64,000 bases of DNA, taken from the NCBI GenBank assembly GCA_946406115.1, contig OX291545.1, positions 21,509,153 through 21,573,152 on the forward strand, given 5' to 3'. The stretch's first letter is position 1, and each line of letters starts with the position of its first letter. Of this stretch, positions 22,321 through 32,844 are shown in pieces. The DNA is from Apoda limacodes (taxonomy: Eukaryota > Arthropoda > Insecta > Lepidoptera > Limacodidae). The notes beneath the pieces are model-generated. The model was not told the origin of the DNA and searched no databases. It saw only the letters and a program-made list of their open reading frames with translations. A program made the translations under genes and the position numbers.

Positions 22321-22963
22321 TCTTTACTTTTTACGATTAATTACTGTGATTTCTAACCCCAATGATAAAATAACTTCGGTGAAATCAATATCGTGTTTTA
22401 AATTTAATTTTAGTTTACTTAAAATTAGTTTTTAATTAAATATTTTTATCTTTTAATGTTTGTTTTTTATTATATTAATTCCTGTGGACGATGTTTTCCA
22501 TTCCAATGTGATAGCAGCGTCGAGTGTTCATCTGGTACAAATCAGACTCTAGTAAACTTTTCACCATTTAAATATTGCATTTTTGTTGCCTAAGCAATAC
22601 ACAGCTTAAAACCTCGTGATATAGGAAAATAAAAGTTTGATTTTAGCTCGCTTTAAAATAATTGAAATCTTCATGAGCCTTATATAAAAAACGTTTGCGT
22701 CAAAGCCACAAAACTACCCTAAATCACATTACGGGTATGTAAAAGTAACAAAATCAACTGAGTTACCATAACAAGGAAGCTCTAAAATGTATATAGCATG
22801 GCATAAATAAAATTGTAACAAACAATTTATAAAGAGCCATACGAATAAACTATGATAATAACCGTTGTCAATGTCAACTGTTCCCAGTAGCGAAGCTGCC
22901 AGAGTGACGCAATGAGAGCGCTAATGTGCTTCTACAACGTTTAACAAATTCCTTACTTGTTTG
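22321..22963. other. cnn 3' UTR and intergenic DNA
   Basis: AT-rich. ATTAAA at about 22435 followed by TGTTTGTTTTTTATT could end the cnn transcript. No gene was seen. Confidence 0.45.
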
Positions 22964-23887
22964 TAGTGTCCGACCGAAATTTCGGTTTCGGCCAGTTTCG
23001 GCCAAAAAATCTAGTTTCGGCCCGAGTTTCGGTTTCGGCCAAAAACGGCCAAACCCTTCGGCCGCGCTGAAACTAACAACATCGTACCTTGTAAGTTTTT
23101 TCATAATTAAAATGTAAGTAACTGAAAATAAATAAACATAATATATGAGCATCATATTTTAATGATAAATTTGTTTTATTTTATACCACCATTTAAAAAT
23201 CGCTAACTTTGTGTTAAAAGTAATGTATTTTTGACGTGACAACGTCTTATAAATTGGTTTGCCGGGTGACACTTCAAGAAACTGCGTTACGCTCCGCTCA
23301 CGTTATGCGCTCACAATGAGAGCGAGTGAGAGGCACGCGGCATGGTTAGCCCGCCTAAGAGCGAGAGAGACAGACATAAAAAGTGAAAGGCACAAGTTGT
23401 CACGATTCCGGACGGTTGTCCGACACTAATTTTTTTTGACGTGACAACGTCTTATAAATTGGTTTGCCGGGTGACACTTCAAGAAACTGCGTACGCTCCG
23501 CTCACGTTATGCGCTCACAATGAGAGCGAGTGAGAGGCACGCGGCATGGTTAGCCCGCCTAAGAGCGAGAGAGACAGACATAAAAAGTGAAAGGCACAAG
23601 TTGTCACGATTCCGGACGGTTGTCCGACACTATTTACTTTATAGGGTAGTTAAATGTTCAAACAGAACCTCTGTAACTGTGCTGAAATTTCATTGTGATA
23701 AATCTTTGAAAGTAGAAACCTGTAATTATAGGTCGGCGAGATATTAATTTTAGAAAAAAACGGGCTAACTAACATTTTTTCGACTTTTAAAGGACTTTTT
23801 TTTTTATAATAGATTCGGTTTCGGCCGAAACTACAATGAAACCGAACCTTCGGTTTCGGCAAAATAACATGTTTCGGTCGGTCACTA
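22964..23887. mobile_element. Non-autonomous hAT-type element with internal duplication
   Basis: The ends are TAGTGTCCGACCGAAA and the reverse complement of TAGTGACCGACCGAAA (one mismatch). The exact 8-bp duplication CTTGTTTG flanks the element at 22956-22963 and 23888-23895. This is a textbook hAT boundary. Near both ends the sequence is rich in TTTCGGTTTCGGCC steps. The interior holds a 205-bp-period tandem duplication and no transposase. Confidence 0.92.
23231..23635. repeat. Recent ~200-bp tandem duplication inside the hAT element
   Basis: Two units beginning GACGTGACAACGTCTTATAA (23233 and 23438) and ending GGTTGTCCGACACTA differ by a single missing base in the second copy (GCGTTACG against GCGTACG). 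Such similarity indicates a recent duplication. Both are more GC-rich than their surroundings. Confidence 0.9.
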
Positions 23888-24311
23888 CTTGTTTGTATTT
23901 TGGCCGTTTTTTGTTTTAAAATTTTAAAATTTTCTAGTCTTTATCTATGGTTTGGTGTTGTCGTTTTGGCCTGAAAATTAGACGAATATGGCTGAATGGC
24001 AAACCCTTTGCTTTTCCTAAAAAAGAAAATCCGAACCAAAACAATCAGATTTTAGTTTTGGCGCGAAAATTTTGAATTGATCAATTCAAAATTCTAAAAT
24101 GAATAATACGTATAAATACGATATTAAAAAGCCTAATCTAAGCCTATTGGGATACATAGTAGCAGTTGCTAACGTTGGTGACAAACATGACCGATCAGCC
24201 CCTTCAGATTACCACTGGAAAATTTTAAAATGCAGGTAACAGAAACATACAATATGGAAATCTGGTTTCGGCCTACAAAATGTACCTACCTACTTATAAT
24301 AGTGTAAATTA

Positions 24312-24532
24312 TAGGTATACTCCGTCTAAAAAATCTTGGCATTTCCTACAAGATACTAAAATGAATGAATACAAGTACAAGTGAGTACTGTCATTAAGTA
24401 TGTGTTCGTAAACAACAAACAATGCGAATATTACAAATCAATTCGTTTATTGAGACTACACTACACAGTCTCATAAAGTACAGCGTAGGGGCGCGCGCCG
24501 TGCGTGTCAACATTTTGAAGACAGTTTAATAC
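24312..24532. mobile_element. MITE family A, copy 1
   Basis: Left end CTCCGTCTAAAAAATCTTGG and right end reading, as reverse complement, AAACTGTCTTCAAAATGTTG form an imperfect inverted repeat. The interior TTGAGACTACACTACACAGT and CAATGCGAATATTAC recur in the copy at 29893-30112. Confidence 0.65.
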
Positions 24533-24981
24533 CTAATTGATTTCTTATTTTCCCTGTATGACAACATAGGCATATTATGCATGGTAGAACCACAGACTAA
24601 ACATAAATTTTATTTGTTAGGTTCTATGTAGATGTATTAAATCTCTGCTGCACACTAAAACTGAATCAATTTGATAATGATTCCGTGCCAAAATATTGTT
24701 ATGTCTGCCCGTCCGTTTCTTTTTGTTTAGCTATTTTCATAGTATTTTTGTTTAATTGTTATCATGGTGTTTTTGTATGCCTCATAACGACAATCTCCTT
24801 AACTTTTAAGTTTGCGAGCTGTAAAATCTAATACATTCAAGCGGATAGATCGAACAGATCTATATTTTCATATTAAAAAGTTTAGTTATTTATTTAAAAA
24901 AACTTAAAATTTCTATTACGTAACGATACGGAACTGTTGGTGAGAGGGTTCAGCTCCAAATTGACAGTTTTTTTTTTACAG

Positions 24982-27900
24982 AATGATAATATTCTCTAAT
25001 TCATCAATACTAGCTTGTCCAGATAAAAGAGACGTAAAACAAGTTCATATAATTTTTAATAAACTTGGCGATGATTACGATAAATTGAATTCTTTATTTC
25101 TGAAATTCTCACTATCTCAGGTAAGTACATACCATCTAGTTACTTTAATTCGTCTACAACACAGCAAAGGAAATTAATGAAACAACATAAAGGTACATTT
25201 TGTAATTTTCATCATTCAAGGTAAGTTGTTTCGGCTGGGCGATAAAATGTATCAGATTTACATAGGTACCTACTTGCTTTTTCCCGCGGCCTCGCTCGCC
25301 ATAATTTGGTTATAGCCATGGCATTTTTACAACAACTTCATTATAATGTTGAAAGTTTGCTATAGTTGCAGCTGTAGATCGTCCATGGGGAATTTGGTAT
25401 AATTATAATTATATATTCTTGGGAATCTTTTAAATTATCTGGGATAAAAAGTAGCCTAGATGTCCTTCTCCTTCCCTTCAACGATCTCTGTACCAAACAG
25501 CTCACTTAGTTGATCCATTGCGACGAGCAATAACAAACAAACGTACTTTCACAAATACATATTAGTTTAGCTGGATACAAAACAGGTTTAAAATACTTAC
25601 GAGTCGAGTAGGTGATATATTAATTTTTATATTTTACTTTAAGGAGGGGGCAATCAGAGCTGCTTTACCTGAAGTGTTTCTTATGTGTTTCCAATATACA
25701 TTAACAGCCAAGCTTGCTCCAGTGTGGAATACATTGGGTTATAGCTACCTTATTAATAACAGAGATTTTTTAACTGCTAAGAGCCCTCAAGAAGGTGTTC
25801 AATATCACTTATACTCCAATGGTAAGCTTACTAGTAGATCTTGTAGTAGATATATTCCTAGTATAGTATATAGTTTATACAATAACTCTTATATCGTAGC
25901 AGCCACAGTGTGCTTCTCGCGCTGCCGCCGATGTTGCCCTACTTATACTACAACACTAAAAGATCGACAACTATGAGTAATGCCCCTGCTGTTACAAACT
26001 GTCATAGGCCACGGTAACTGCTTTACATCAGACTGTATGCTTGTTTGCCATGTTAGTGGTATAAAAAAAATGTGGCCGCATTTCTTGCGCGAATATTGCC
26101 TCCTTCTCACTGACTACTTAAACTGAGCACGTGTCCTAGAATGGAGCCCGCGTATTGGAAAGCGAAGCGTGAGACTCCTCCAGTTTGATGGACCGATGGC
26201 CTTTAGAGGGTGGCCGGTAGTAACATGATGCGAAAGGCATGGGACTGCGACAAGTGGCATACTATAAGGAGGCTTAAGTCCATCAGTGAAAGTCTGACAG
26301 AGACAAAACGAACCACTGGTCTCTTGTCTACTTCTAACTTATTCAATAAACATAAACAAACAAAATGGTGGACGTTGTTACAGAAAGAAAAGACCACGTG
26401 TTCGCTTTGTCTCTTTGTAAAAGATGGGACTCGAAGTCTATAGGTGACCTAAGTCTTTTAAGGCCTATATTTTTTTTACACGGTTACATTTAAAATTGTA
26501 ATAAGTACACGTATATTAATTTAGAGAAAAACACAAGATTAGAAGTAACACCCGTAAAGATCAATCTGATGTCATTTGGTAACGATTTAATGCCTGTTGA
26601 ATGGATAAGGATCTTACCGAGGTATGTGTGGTTTCGTAGTGTGTACTTAGCTCAGTAAATACACAGTTTAGTCGTGCCCGTGCCTGTCAAACTCAACAAT
26701 ACAATGCACCGCAATTTAAAAATCTCTTTTTTTTTTTAAAAATATTGATTTAATCAATTTGTTTATAAAAAATTTATCAACAAATGGCGGGAAAAATTTT
26801 TTTTGCAAATCAATTAATATCTTGTATTAATAAAAAAACGGTAATATGATGATTTAGAAAAAAAAATATTTTTTTAACAACATTACTTGGATTTTTAAGT
26901 TTTTGTTCAAGTAAAAAAATTGTTATAAACAAAGTATAAATATTTTTTTAACTTTTATGGCACGATCTTGTTAAGTATGTATGTAAGAAAGGCTCTACGA
27001 AGCGAAAATTTTTTACGACCATTATTGAAACATTTTTTTTCACTTACAATTAAGACGGTAGTTCGAGAAAATTTTGTTAGTTTACAATTGTTTTACTTGT
27101 TGAAAAATTGACTTTAAGTAAAATTTCCAACGGGAATGAATTATTTATAGTGTTCAGAACACACCATAATTTTTTTTTAAATTAAAAAATAAATATTAAA
27201 TACCTTAAATTAATTAATTAATGTGCCGTACTCGCTTTTGACGCTGCGCGCGCAACCTAAAAATGTCGCGCGCAGACCTATTTTCAGCGTTAAATTAAAA
27301 TTATAAATAATGGAGATAGAGTTCCGGGAGTTAGGAGTTTTTTATTGGAAATTTCCTCCTCTTTCAGAATCTTTTTTTGAAATTTCTTAAATATTAGTAG
27401 TTTATGAAATATTGGCAAAAAACGAAATGCCATTTTTTTTTCATCTTTAATTGTTTATAACTTTTGCAATTTTTTATGTGCTAATACACGCTTTTGGCAC
27501 ATTTTTCTAGACGTCATTCCGGATCCAATGAGCTATCGCACGTAATTTTAAGAGCAGTATCTCTATTTTGTACCCTTTTCAACTTGTCGACTAGACTTAA
27601 TGGATTAAAGAAACAAGACAATTATTTTTTGGCATCTGACTTCAAAGAGACGAAAACACTTAGCTTAATGTATAATAGTTGATATTTTGTAAATTAAGCC
27701 TAATGGTTTTAATTTTTGTATAAAAAGGCAATAAGTGTCATAATACATATTAGGACTTTATTGATCTGAGTCAAATATAAGTATAAGGAACTTAAAAGTC
27801 CTCTGAGTTGCTAGTAGCTTCTTAGGCAAAGAATAGACAATCTAACGAGAAGAATCGACAGTGATAGATTTGTGCACGTAAAACCGCTCGCGGCTGTGTG

Positions 27901-29702
27901 TCCGTTTACAGTTGACTGTTAAGGGCTATATAGCAGCTAACTAGCGCCGACAGTAGATATCCTAAATTTTCTCTTCGTAGAAAACATTTGGATTTTAGGA
28001 ATTAGTTTTCTACGAAGAGAAATTTGAAGAAATCTAAAATAAACAAAATATTTTTTAGTTTGAATAAGGCCATTGTAGAAGAATGTGTTGACTCCTTACC
28101 AAAATCAGATAATTTTAAATCTTACAAGGACATACGGCGTCACTGGAAGAACATAGTAAGTACTTATATAAAGTATGCATATATTATGTCCTAAGTCCAT
28201 ATTAGTGATCCATTCTTTATATCTATATCATTTACAATTTAACTTAAACCATAGTAAAACTCTGACTTTGTCTAATGTTTACATAACTACTTAGTATTTC
28301 GGCACGATTAGCACGACACATTTATACGATAAAAAGAAAAGTAACATTTATGAGATTGTATCGATACATTCGAAAGAGAACTAAACTCAAGAAGCGCCAA
28401 GCCGCAGTAGCAGTGAGCTGGCTAATCTTGTCGGAGCATCGAACGTCGATGAAGCAAATATATCCTGGAGCAAATATTCCGTGCCGGAAGGCGAAGCGTT
28501 GTGAAACGTCCAGCAGCCCGATAACCTAAGAGTGGCCGATGGTGCCTGGATGCGGAAGGCAGACGACTCGACCTGGTAAAGGTGTACTTTAGGAGAAGGC
28601 TTATGACTAGCAGTAGACCATTGTGGTAAGACTAATATGATGATGATTTATGCGGAATATTGTTAGTTTTCAGATGAAATTAGGGGGGGTCAAATCTAAT
28701 ACTAAGTAGGTACTTATAGGAAAATTAATCTTGAAACATATGTCTATACAAACCTACATTTGATGCTTCATCAAATTCAACATTTTCAAAATTCCCAGCA
28801 TGGATACAGGCTACCCGAAGAGGAAGGCAACTTTTGTAAGGTACGGTTCTGGCGCGGCGAACCGCTCACGTATCCAAAGATATGTGTCCTCAGGAATTTA
28901 CCGGTTATTACACCAATGCCAAAGTCGCAGCAGGTAAATATTGTGAGTGCCATTGTAGTAATAATATATATTAAAGATATTGTATTTGATACGACCCTTT
29001 TCCCCGACGATTAGTTTTATACAAGGTAAAAAGGTACCTACCCCTTGAAACTACTTTGTAACTATCGATGTTAATAAATTAATAATACATGGCGCTTCCT
29101 AGAGACACATTTAAGCTTAAGACAACTTTATATGATAATGTATATGAATTATAAGTCGACTTTTTTATTTGGTAGTACTTATATATGTATGTCTTCCCAC
29201 GGGAATAAATATTATCGAGCTCCACCTGAACGAATTATAGCTAAAGCTATAGCTTGCCTGTAAAATCAAGGAAGTTGCCGTAGATCTCACGCTTATCACC
29301 AAATTTAAGGCACTGGAAAAAGCTAGTAACTGTATAAGTAAAGAAAATATCAAAATAGGCACACCTTCATTTATGTCAGTAGGCAGCCATCAAATCTAAT
29401 CAATCATTCTCATTACTTTAACTGTACCGTAGGCTGTAGTGGCAGCAAGATTTGTAAACTGCTTAAAAGCTAGAATGCCTCACTTTCTTGGTCAACCGCT
29501 GACGATATACTGTGGTGAACAGGATGTTACAGTTGAACATGTACGTAAATTACACATACCTTCTTATTTACCTTCTATCTATAAATTTGAGTCACTTACT
29601 TATATATATGCCTTTCATTTTTAGGTTACAAAAGGAAAATATGACTCACAAGCAGTAAGTTTGTGTACTCCAACGCAGCCTTCGCGTTCGAAGTATAACT
29701 GA
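24982..29702 (+). CDS. C18orf63: C18orf63 homologue (DUF4708), first exon not found
   Basis: Seven exons are supported: 24982-25120, 25644-25821, 26525-26621, 28059-28155, 28799-28933, 29433-29540 and 29625-29702 (TGA). All phases join to 276 visible residues. Likeness to vertebrate C18orf63 is seen in order: TLTAKLAPVWNTLGYSYL with RDFLTAK (exon 3), SYKDIRRHWKNI joined to HGYRLPEEEG (exons 5-6), and LKARMPHFLGQPL (exon 7). Exon 2 opens with one base that completes a split codon, so an upstream coding exon must exist, probably within 22.5-24.9 kb or farther. The vertebrate protein has a long variable tail; here the protein stops soon after the conserved part. Its molecular role is unknown. 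AATAAA lies at 29724-29729. Confidence 0.88.
25975..26300. mobile_element. Two LINE 3' tail fragments in an intron
   Basis: About 25985-26070 is a degraded plus-orientation copy of the CR1/Daphne-like 3' tip (TCATAGGCCACGGTAACTGC, TTTGCCATGTTAGTGGTAT). About 26120-26290 is the tail of another LINE (CGTATTGGAAAGCGAAGCG, CTCCAGTTTGATGGACCGAT, AGGAGGCTTAAGTCCA), which in intact copies encodes a WTDDL...MRKA...YVQQW ending. Confidence 0.72.
26622..27918. other. C18orf63 intron, unrecognised
   Basis: Very AT-rich with long A and T runs. A short GC-rich island near 27238-27275 (GACGCTGCGCGCGCAACC, GTCGCGCGCAGACC) stands out. No exon fitting the flanking phases was found. Confidence 0.4.
27919..28035. 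mobile_element. Truncated TTAA MITE next to an exon
   Basis: TTAAGGGCTATATAGCAGCT followed by AACTAGCGCC and TCTCTTCGTAGAAAAC matches the terminal repeat of the element at 12300-12552. The opposite arm begins (GTTTTCTACGAAGAGAAATT) but its outer half is missing. The broken end lies about 25 bp before the acceptor of the exon at 28059. Confidence 0.7.
28380..28650 (+). mobile_element. RTE-like LINE 3' end fragment
   Basis: Plus orientation: CAAATATTCCGTGCCGGAAG, GTCCAGCAGCCCGATAACC, GGTGCCTGGATGCGGAAGG, AGAAGGCTTATGACTAGCAG, then ATGATGATGATT at the tail. The same tail family appears at 26120, 35210, 44186 and 49640. Confidence 0.75.
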
Positions 29703-29892
29703 TCCTGGAAACATCCAGAACAAAATAAAACTTCATTATTTGCTTTCAAACGATTTGTATTTTTTTCAAAGTCAACATAATTTTTTTAGTCATTGTTTTT
29801 GAAATTTCTTCTGTCTGTTTGACTTAAATTATATTTCTTTTTTAGCCGTTTTCTTTTAATCAATTATACGTGAAATGGACTATATAAAGATA

Positions 29893-30112
29893 TATAGGGC
29901 GTCTACAAAATCTCGGCATATCCTAAAAACGCCGCAATGTATACAAGTGCGTGTGTAAGTACAAATCAAAACTGACACATGAAAATATGAGCACAGGACA
30001 AACCATGCGAATATTACTTACACATACAACCAAAACAGTTTATTTTTATTTAGACTACACAGTCTTATGAATAGTGGAGGAGTGTCAAGATTTTGTAGAT
30101 AGTCTATACCTA
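29893..30112. mobile_element. MITE family A, copy 2
   Basis: Ends GGGCGTCTACAAAATCTCGG and (reverse complement of the right end) AGACTATCTACAAAATCTTG. Interior GCGAATATTACTTACACAT and TTTAGACTACACAGTCTTAT match copy 1 at 24312-24532. Confidence 0.7.
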
Positions 30113-30119
30113 CTTTGAT

Positions 30120-30300
30120 ACCAGCTGCTCGATTCCGTAAAAAGATTGTAAACAATTCTCGATAGAAATAAGATATACAATGCGGTTTCGCGACAATCGA
30201 TGAATTACATACGTCATTTCATATACGCAATGTATATTTTATTTCTATGGATTTCAAACGAGAATTGTTAGCAATCTTTTTACGATATCGAGCCGCTGGT
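30120..30300. mobile_element. MITE with ~50-bp inverted arms
   Basis: Left arm ACCAGCTGCTCGATTCCGTA then AAAAGATTGTAAACAATTCT; the right arm as reverse complement reads ACCAGCGGCTCGATATCGTA then AAAAGATTGCTAACAATTCT. The 181-bp element abuts the MITE at 29893-30112. No target duplication was clear. Confidence 0.75.
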
Positions 30301-32029
30301 CGTAAAATTTTAAAAAAAAGGTGATGTATTAAAATGTCAATATTTAGGTCTTCGTTATAAGTATACAAAATAAATCAGCATAGTATAAGCAGTCATTGAA
30401 TAAAAACCAAAAAATAATAATATGATTATGATATATATGATTCGCCGATAAAAGAATAATTCGAATAACCATTCAATTAAAAATTAAGTTTTTTGCAGAT
30501 AAGGTTTTTAAAAATTTATTGCATAGGTAATTATGTCATTATATAGTCGAATAACTATTGAATATACAATAAAACATAAAAAAAAACCTTATATTGTCAT
30601 CCTGTAAAATAGGTGATTTTTCATTGCGATCTTATTCTAGCAAATCATTTTGACGCGTATTACCTATCTACATAATTATACATATAAGAAATTGACAAAA
30701 CATTATTAAAAGCAGTAGTTAAAAAAATCCTTCTATTAGATTAAAAACCTTTTAATTAAGGTTAAGTCAAATATTAATACATAATTTCTAATTAACGATA
30801 TCAAAAGACATCAAACAAGTCACATTATAAGTACAAATGTTAAAGTAACGAGTTAAAGTTTCTAATCAAGAAAATTTTGGATGAAGTCATTACAAAGCTA
30901 GGTTCACTCAGCCACCCAGCTGCTGCTAAACCCGCGGGTCATACGAACAATAGGTACATAGTTTGTTACAATTTCTGTGTAGGTATGTATGACAAAAAAT
31001 CTAAAACCTTTGATTTAAATGATAACTACAATGACCTTCTAAGTAGAAATTAAGAACTTCATTGCAGAGGTTCATTGGATAACCATTTCTAAATTTTTGT
31101 CTCGATAGTGCAAAGCAGTAGCAAGGAATTGATTTAACCCCCTTTGCCTACGGTCATGTGATATTGTATCATTACAAACAAAAAATAGAAACTATTCCAC
31201 TTTAAAAGGTACCCCTACCTTTTTACCTATTACCTAAATTTAAATCAAGTTCGATAAATTATTGTTAACGGTTAAAAATAGTATGAATCGGCTGCAAGGA
31301 TGATGGCTCAGCCAAAGAAGACGAAGCGACGGCAACCACCGGGCTTCGAGTTGGACTCAGCGAGCTCTGACTTGCAGTTTGTTGGAAAAACCTGGCCACT
31401 GACGGTGATAAGTTTCGCTGCGAAGGTTGAGACGGCGTCAGTGTGCTTCTCGTGCTCTAGTAACACAATGCATTTTTAAATTTAAATAAACTGGCAAAAG
31501 GGGTATATTAATTCTGTCCCTGGTTTTTCATTTTAATTGGTAATTCACGACTTTTCATTTAAAAACCACTTTGGACCAGAAACACTACATTAAGAGCAGT
31601 GTTGCGGCCCTGGGCTCACCTTCTAACAGAAAGTGGCTGTCTGACATTATGATGTGGGTGTGCATCCAGCTGGTAACCGCCTTGTAGTGGAATAAAACCG
31701 TTAAGATATACATACATACGTAAACGGTTGATTTTTCGCGCTCGACAATTTTATCGAAGTGGATTTTTACATATCTTTTCCATATATCTGGTTTTTGTTG
31801 ATTTTAAGTGCCTTGCAATAGTATCGTAAGAGCACACTATTTACTAAGTATTGTCTTTTAATTTTTTTTTAACTGGTGCTGGCTGATTACAAATTTGCTG
31901 TTGGCTGTTCTTTGTCGGTTTATAAAATGGGTAAAGAGCACTTACCACAACTACCACTTAGGACCTTGGTTGAATTCCATTACATCAATACCGATTATCC
32001 AAAGCACCATTTTTTTATACCACTATGGA
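30301..32029. other. Intergenic, mostly unrecognised
   Basis: AT-rich. 31288-31470 is more GC-rich (GACGAAGCGACGGCAACC, GAGACGGCGTCAGTGTGC) and probably an old mobile element. 31560-31715 is a dispersed repeat (CACCTTCTAACAGAAAGTGG, ATGATGTGGGTGTGCATCC) with a relative near 12720-12790. No gene was seen. Confidence 0.45.
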
Positions 32030-32740
32030 TGGTGGCAAACAAACATGCGGTCCGCCTGATGGTAAGCAGCCTATGGAAGCTTGCAACACCTGAGGGATCA
32101 CTGGCGAGTGGCAGAAGCTATAAAAATCTAATAACTTCTTTCTTGAAGAACCCTATACTATAGTCCTTAGAGAAGACTTTGGCAAGGAGCTCTTTCTACA
32201 ACCCAAGTGTGCGCGAGTGCTGTATGCGACCAGTTAGGTTCTAAAGTGTGAAGATGAATTCCATGACGATGCGATGGTAGAAAGTAGCCGTGGACATCAT
32301 TTCGAACAATTCCTCAGAACACATCCAATTGTACAAGCGGTAGAACACACAAAGGGAGGCAAACTCCTCAGGCTTAAGGGTTCGATAAGGCAAGTGAGTT
32401 TGGGATCGCCGACAATTCTCTCAGCCCGTCGTTGAACCGAGTCAAAAGGGCCAAGCTGGTATCCGGGTGTACCCGCCCAGATATGGCAGTTGTCTCCCGC
32501 AGCATGCCCCGACGTGAAGTACTGCTTCGCTCTGTTGATTATACCAAGTTTATTGAATGCCAATTTCACCTTGCCCTGCAAATGATCTCGTAACTGAACA
32601 TCGCTTGAGATGTCAATACCAAGAATCCCAATGCTCTTGGATGTGGTGAGGGGAGTGTCATGGAATCGTGGGACCTCAGTGAATGGGGTTTTCTGAGCGG
32701 CGAAAGCGCAGACTTGTGTCCTCTCCCCAGTTTAGGCTGC
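32030..32740 (-). mobile_element. CR1/Daphne-like LINE, 3' part
   Basis: On the minus strand the frame from about 32735 reads KTPFTEVPRFHDTPLTTSKS, IGILGIDISSDVQLRDHLQG and KLGIINRAKQYF, the post-palm region of a non-LTR reverse transcriptase. It then passes through WAGTPGYQLGPFDSVQRRAE to the tail and the 3' tip at 32030-32060. It is 5'-truncated and frame-broken. It lies just downstream of the ankyrin gene. Confidence 0.85.
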
Positions 32741-32844
32741 TCATTTAAGCAAGTACTTGCTATGCCTGGCTTTTATTGTTCGGGCGGCTTATTCGAGCGA
32801 GTACTCGCTGTGCCCTACTGCTCTAAAGCACGGAGAAAAGGTAT

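Noticed and set aside
24141..24236. First coding exon of the C18orf63 homologue ending at CAG|GTAACA
   Set aside because: A donor-like site exists and one frame has weak likeness, but it has a stop close upstream, no ATG and no clear match.
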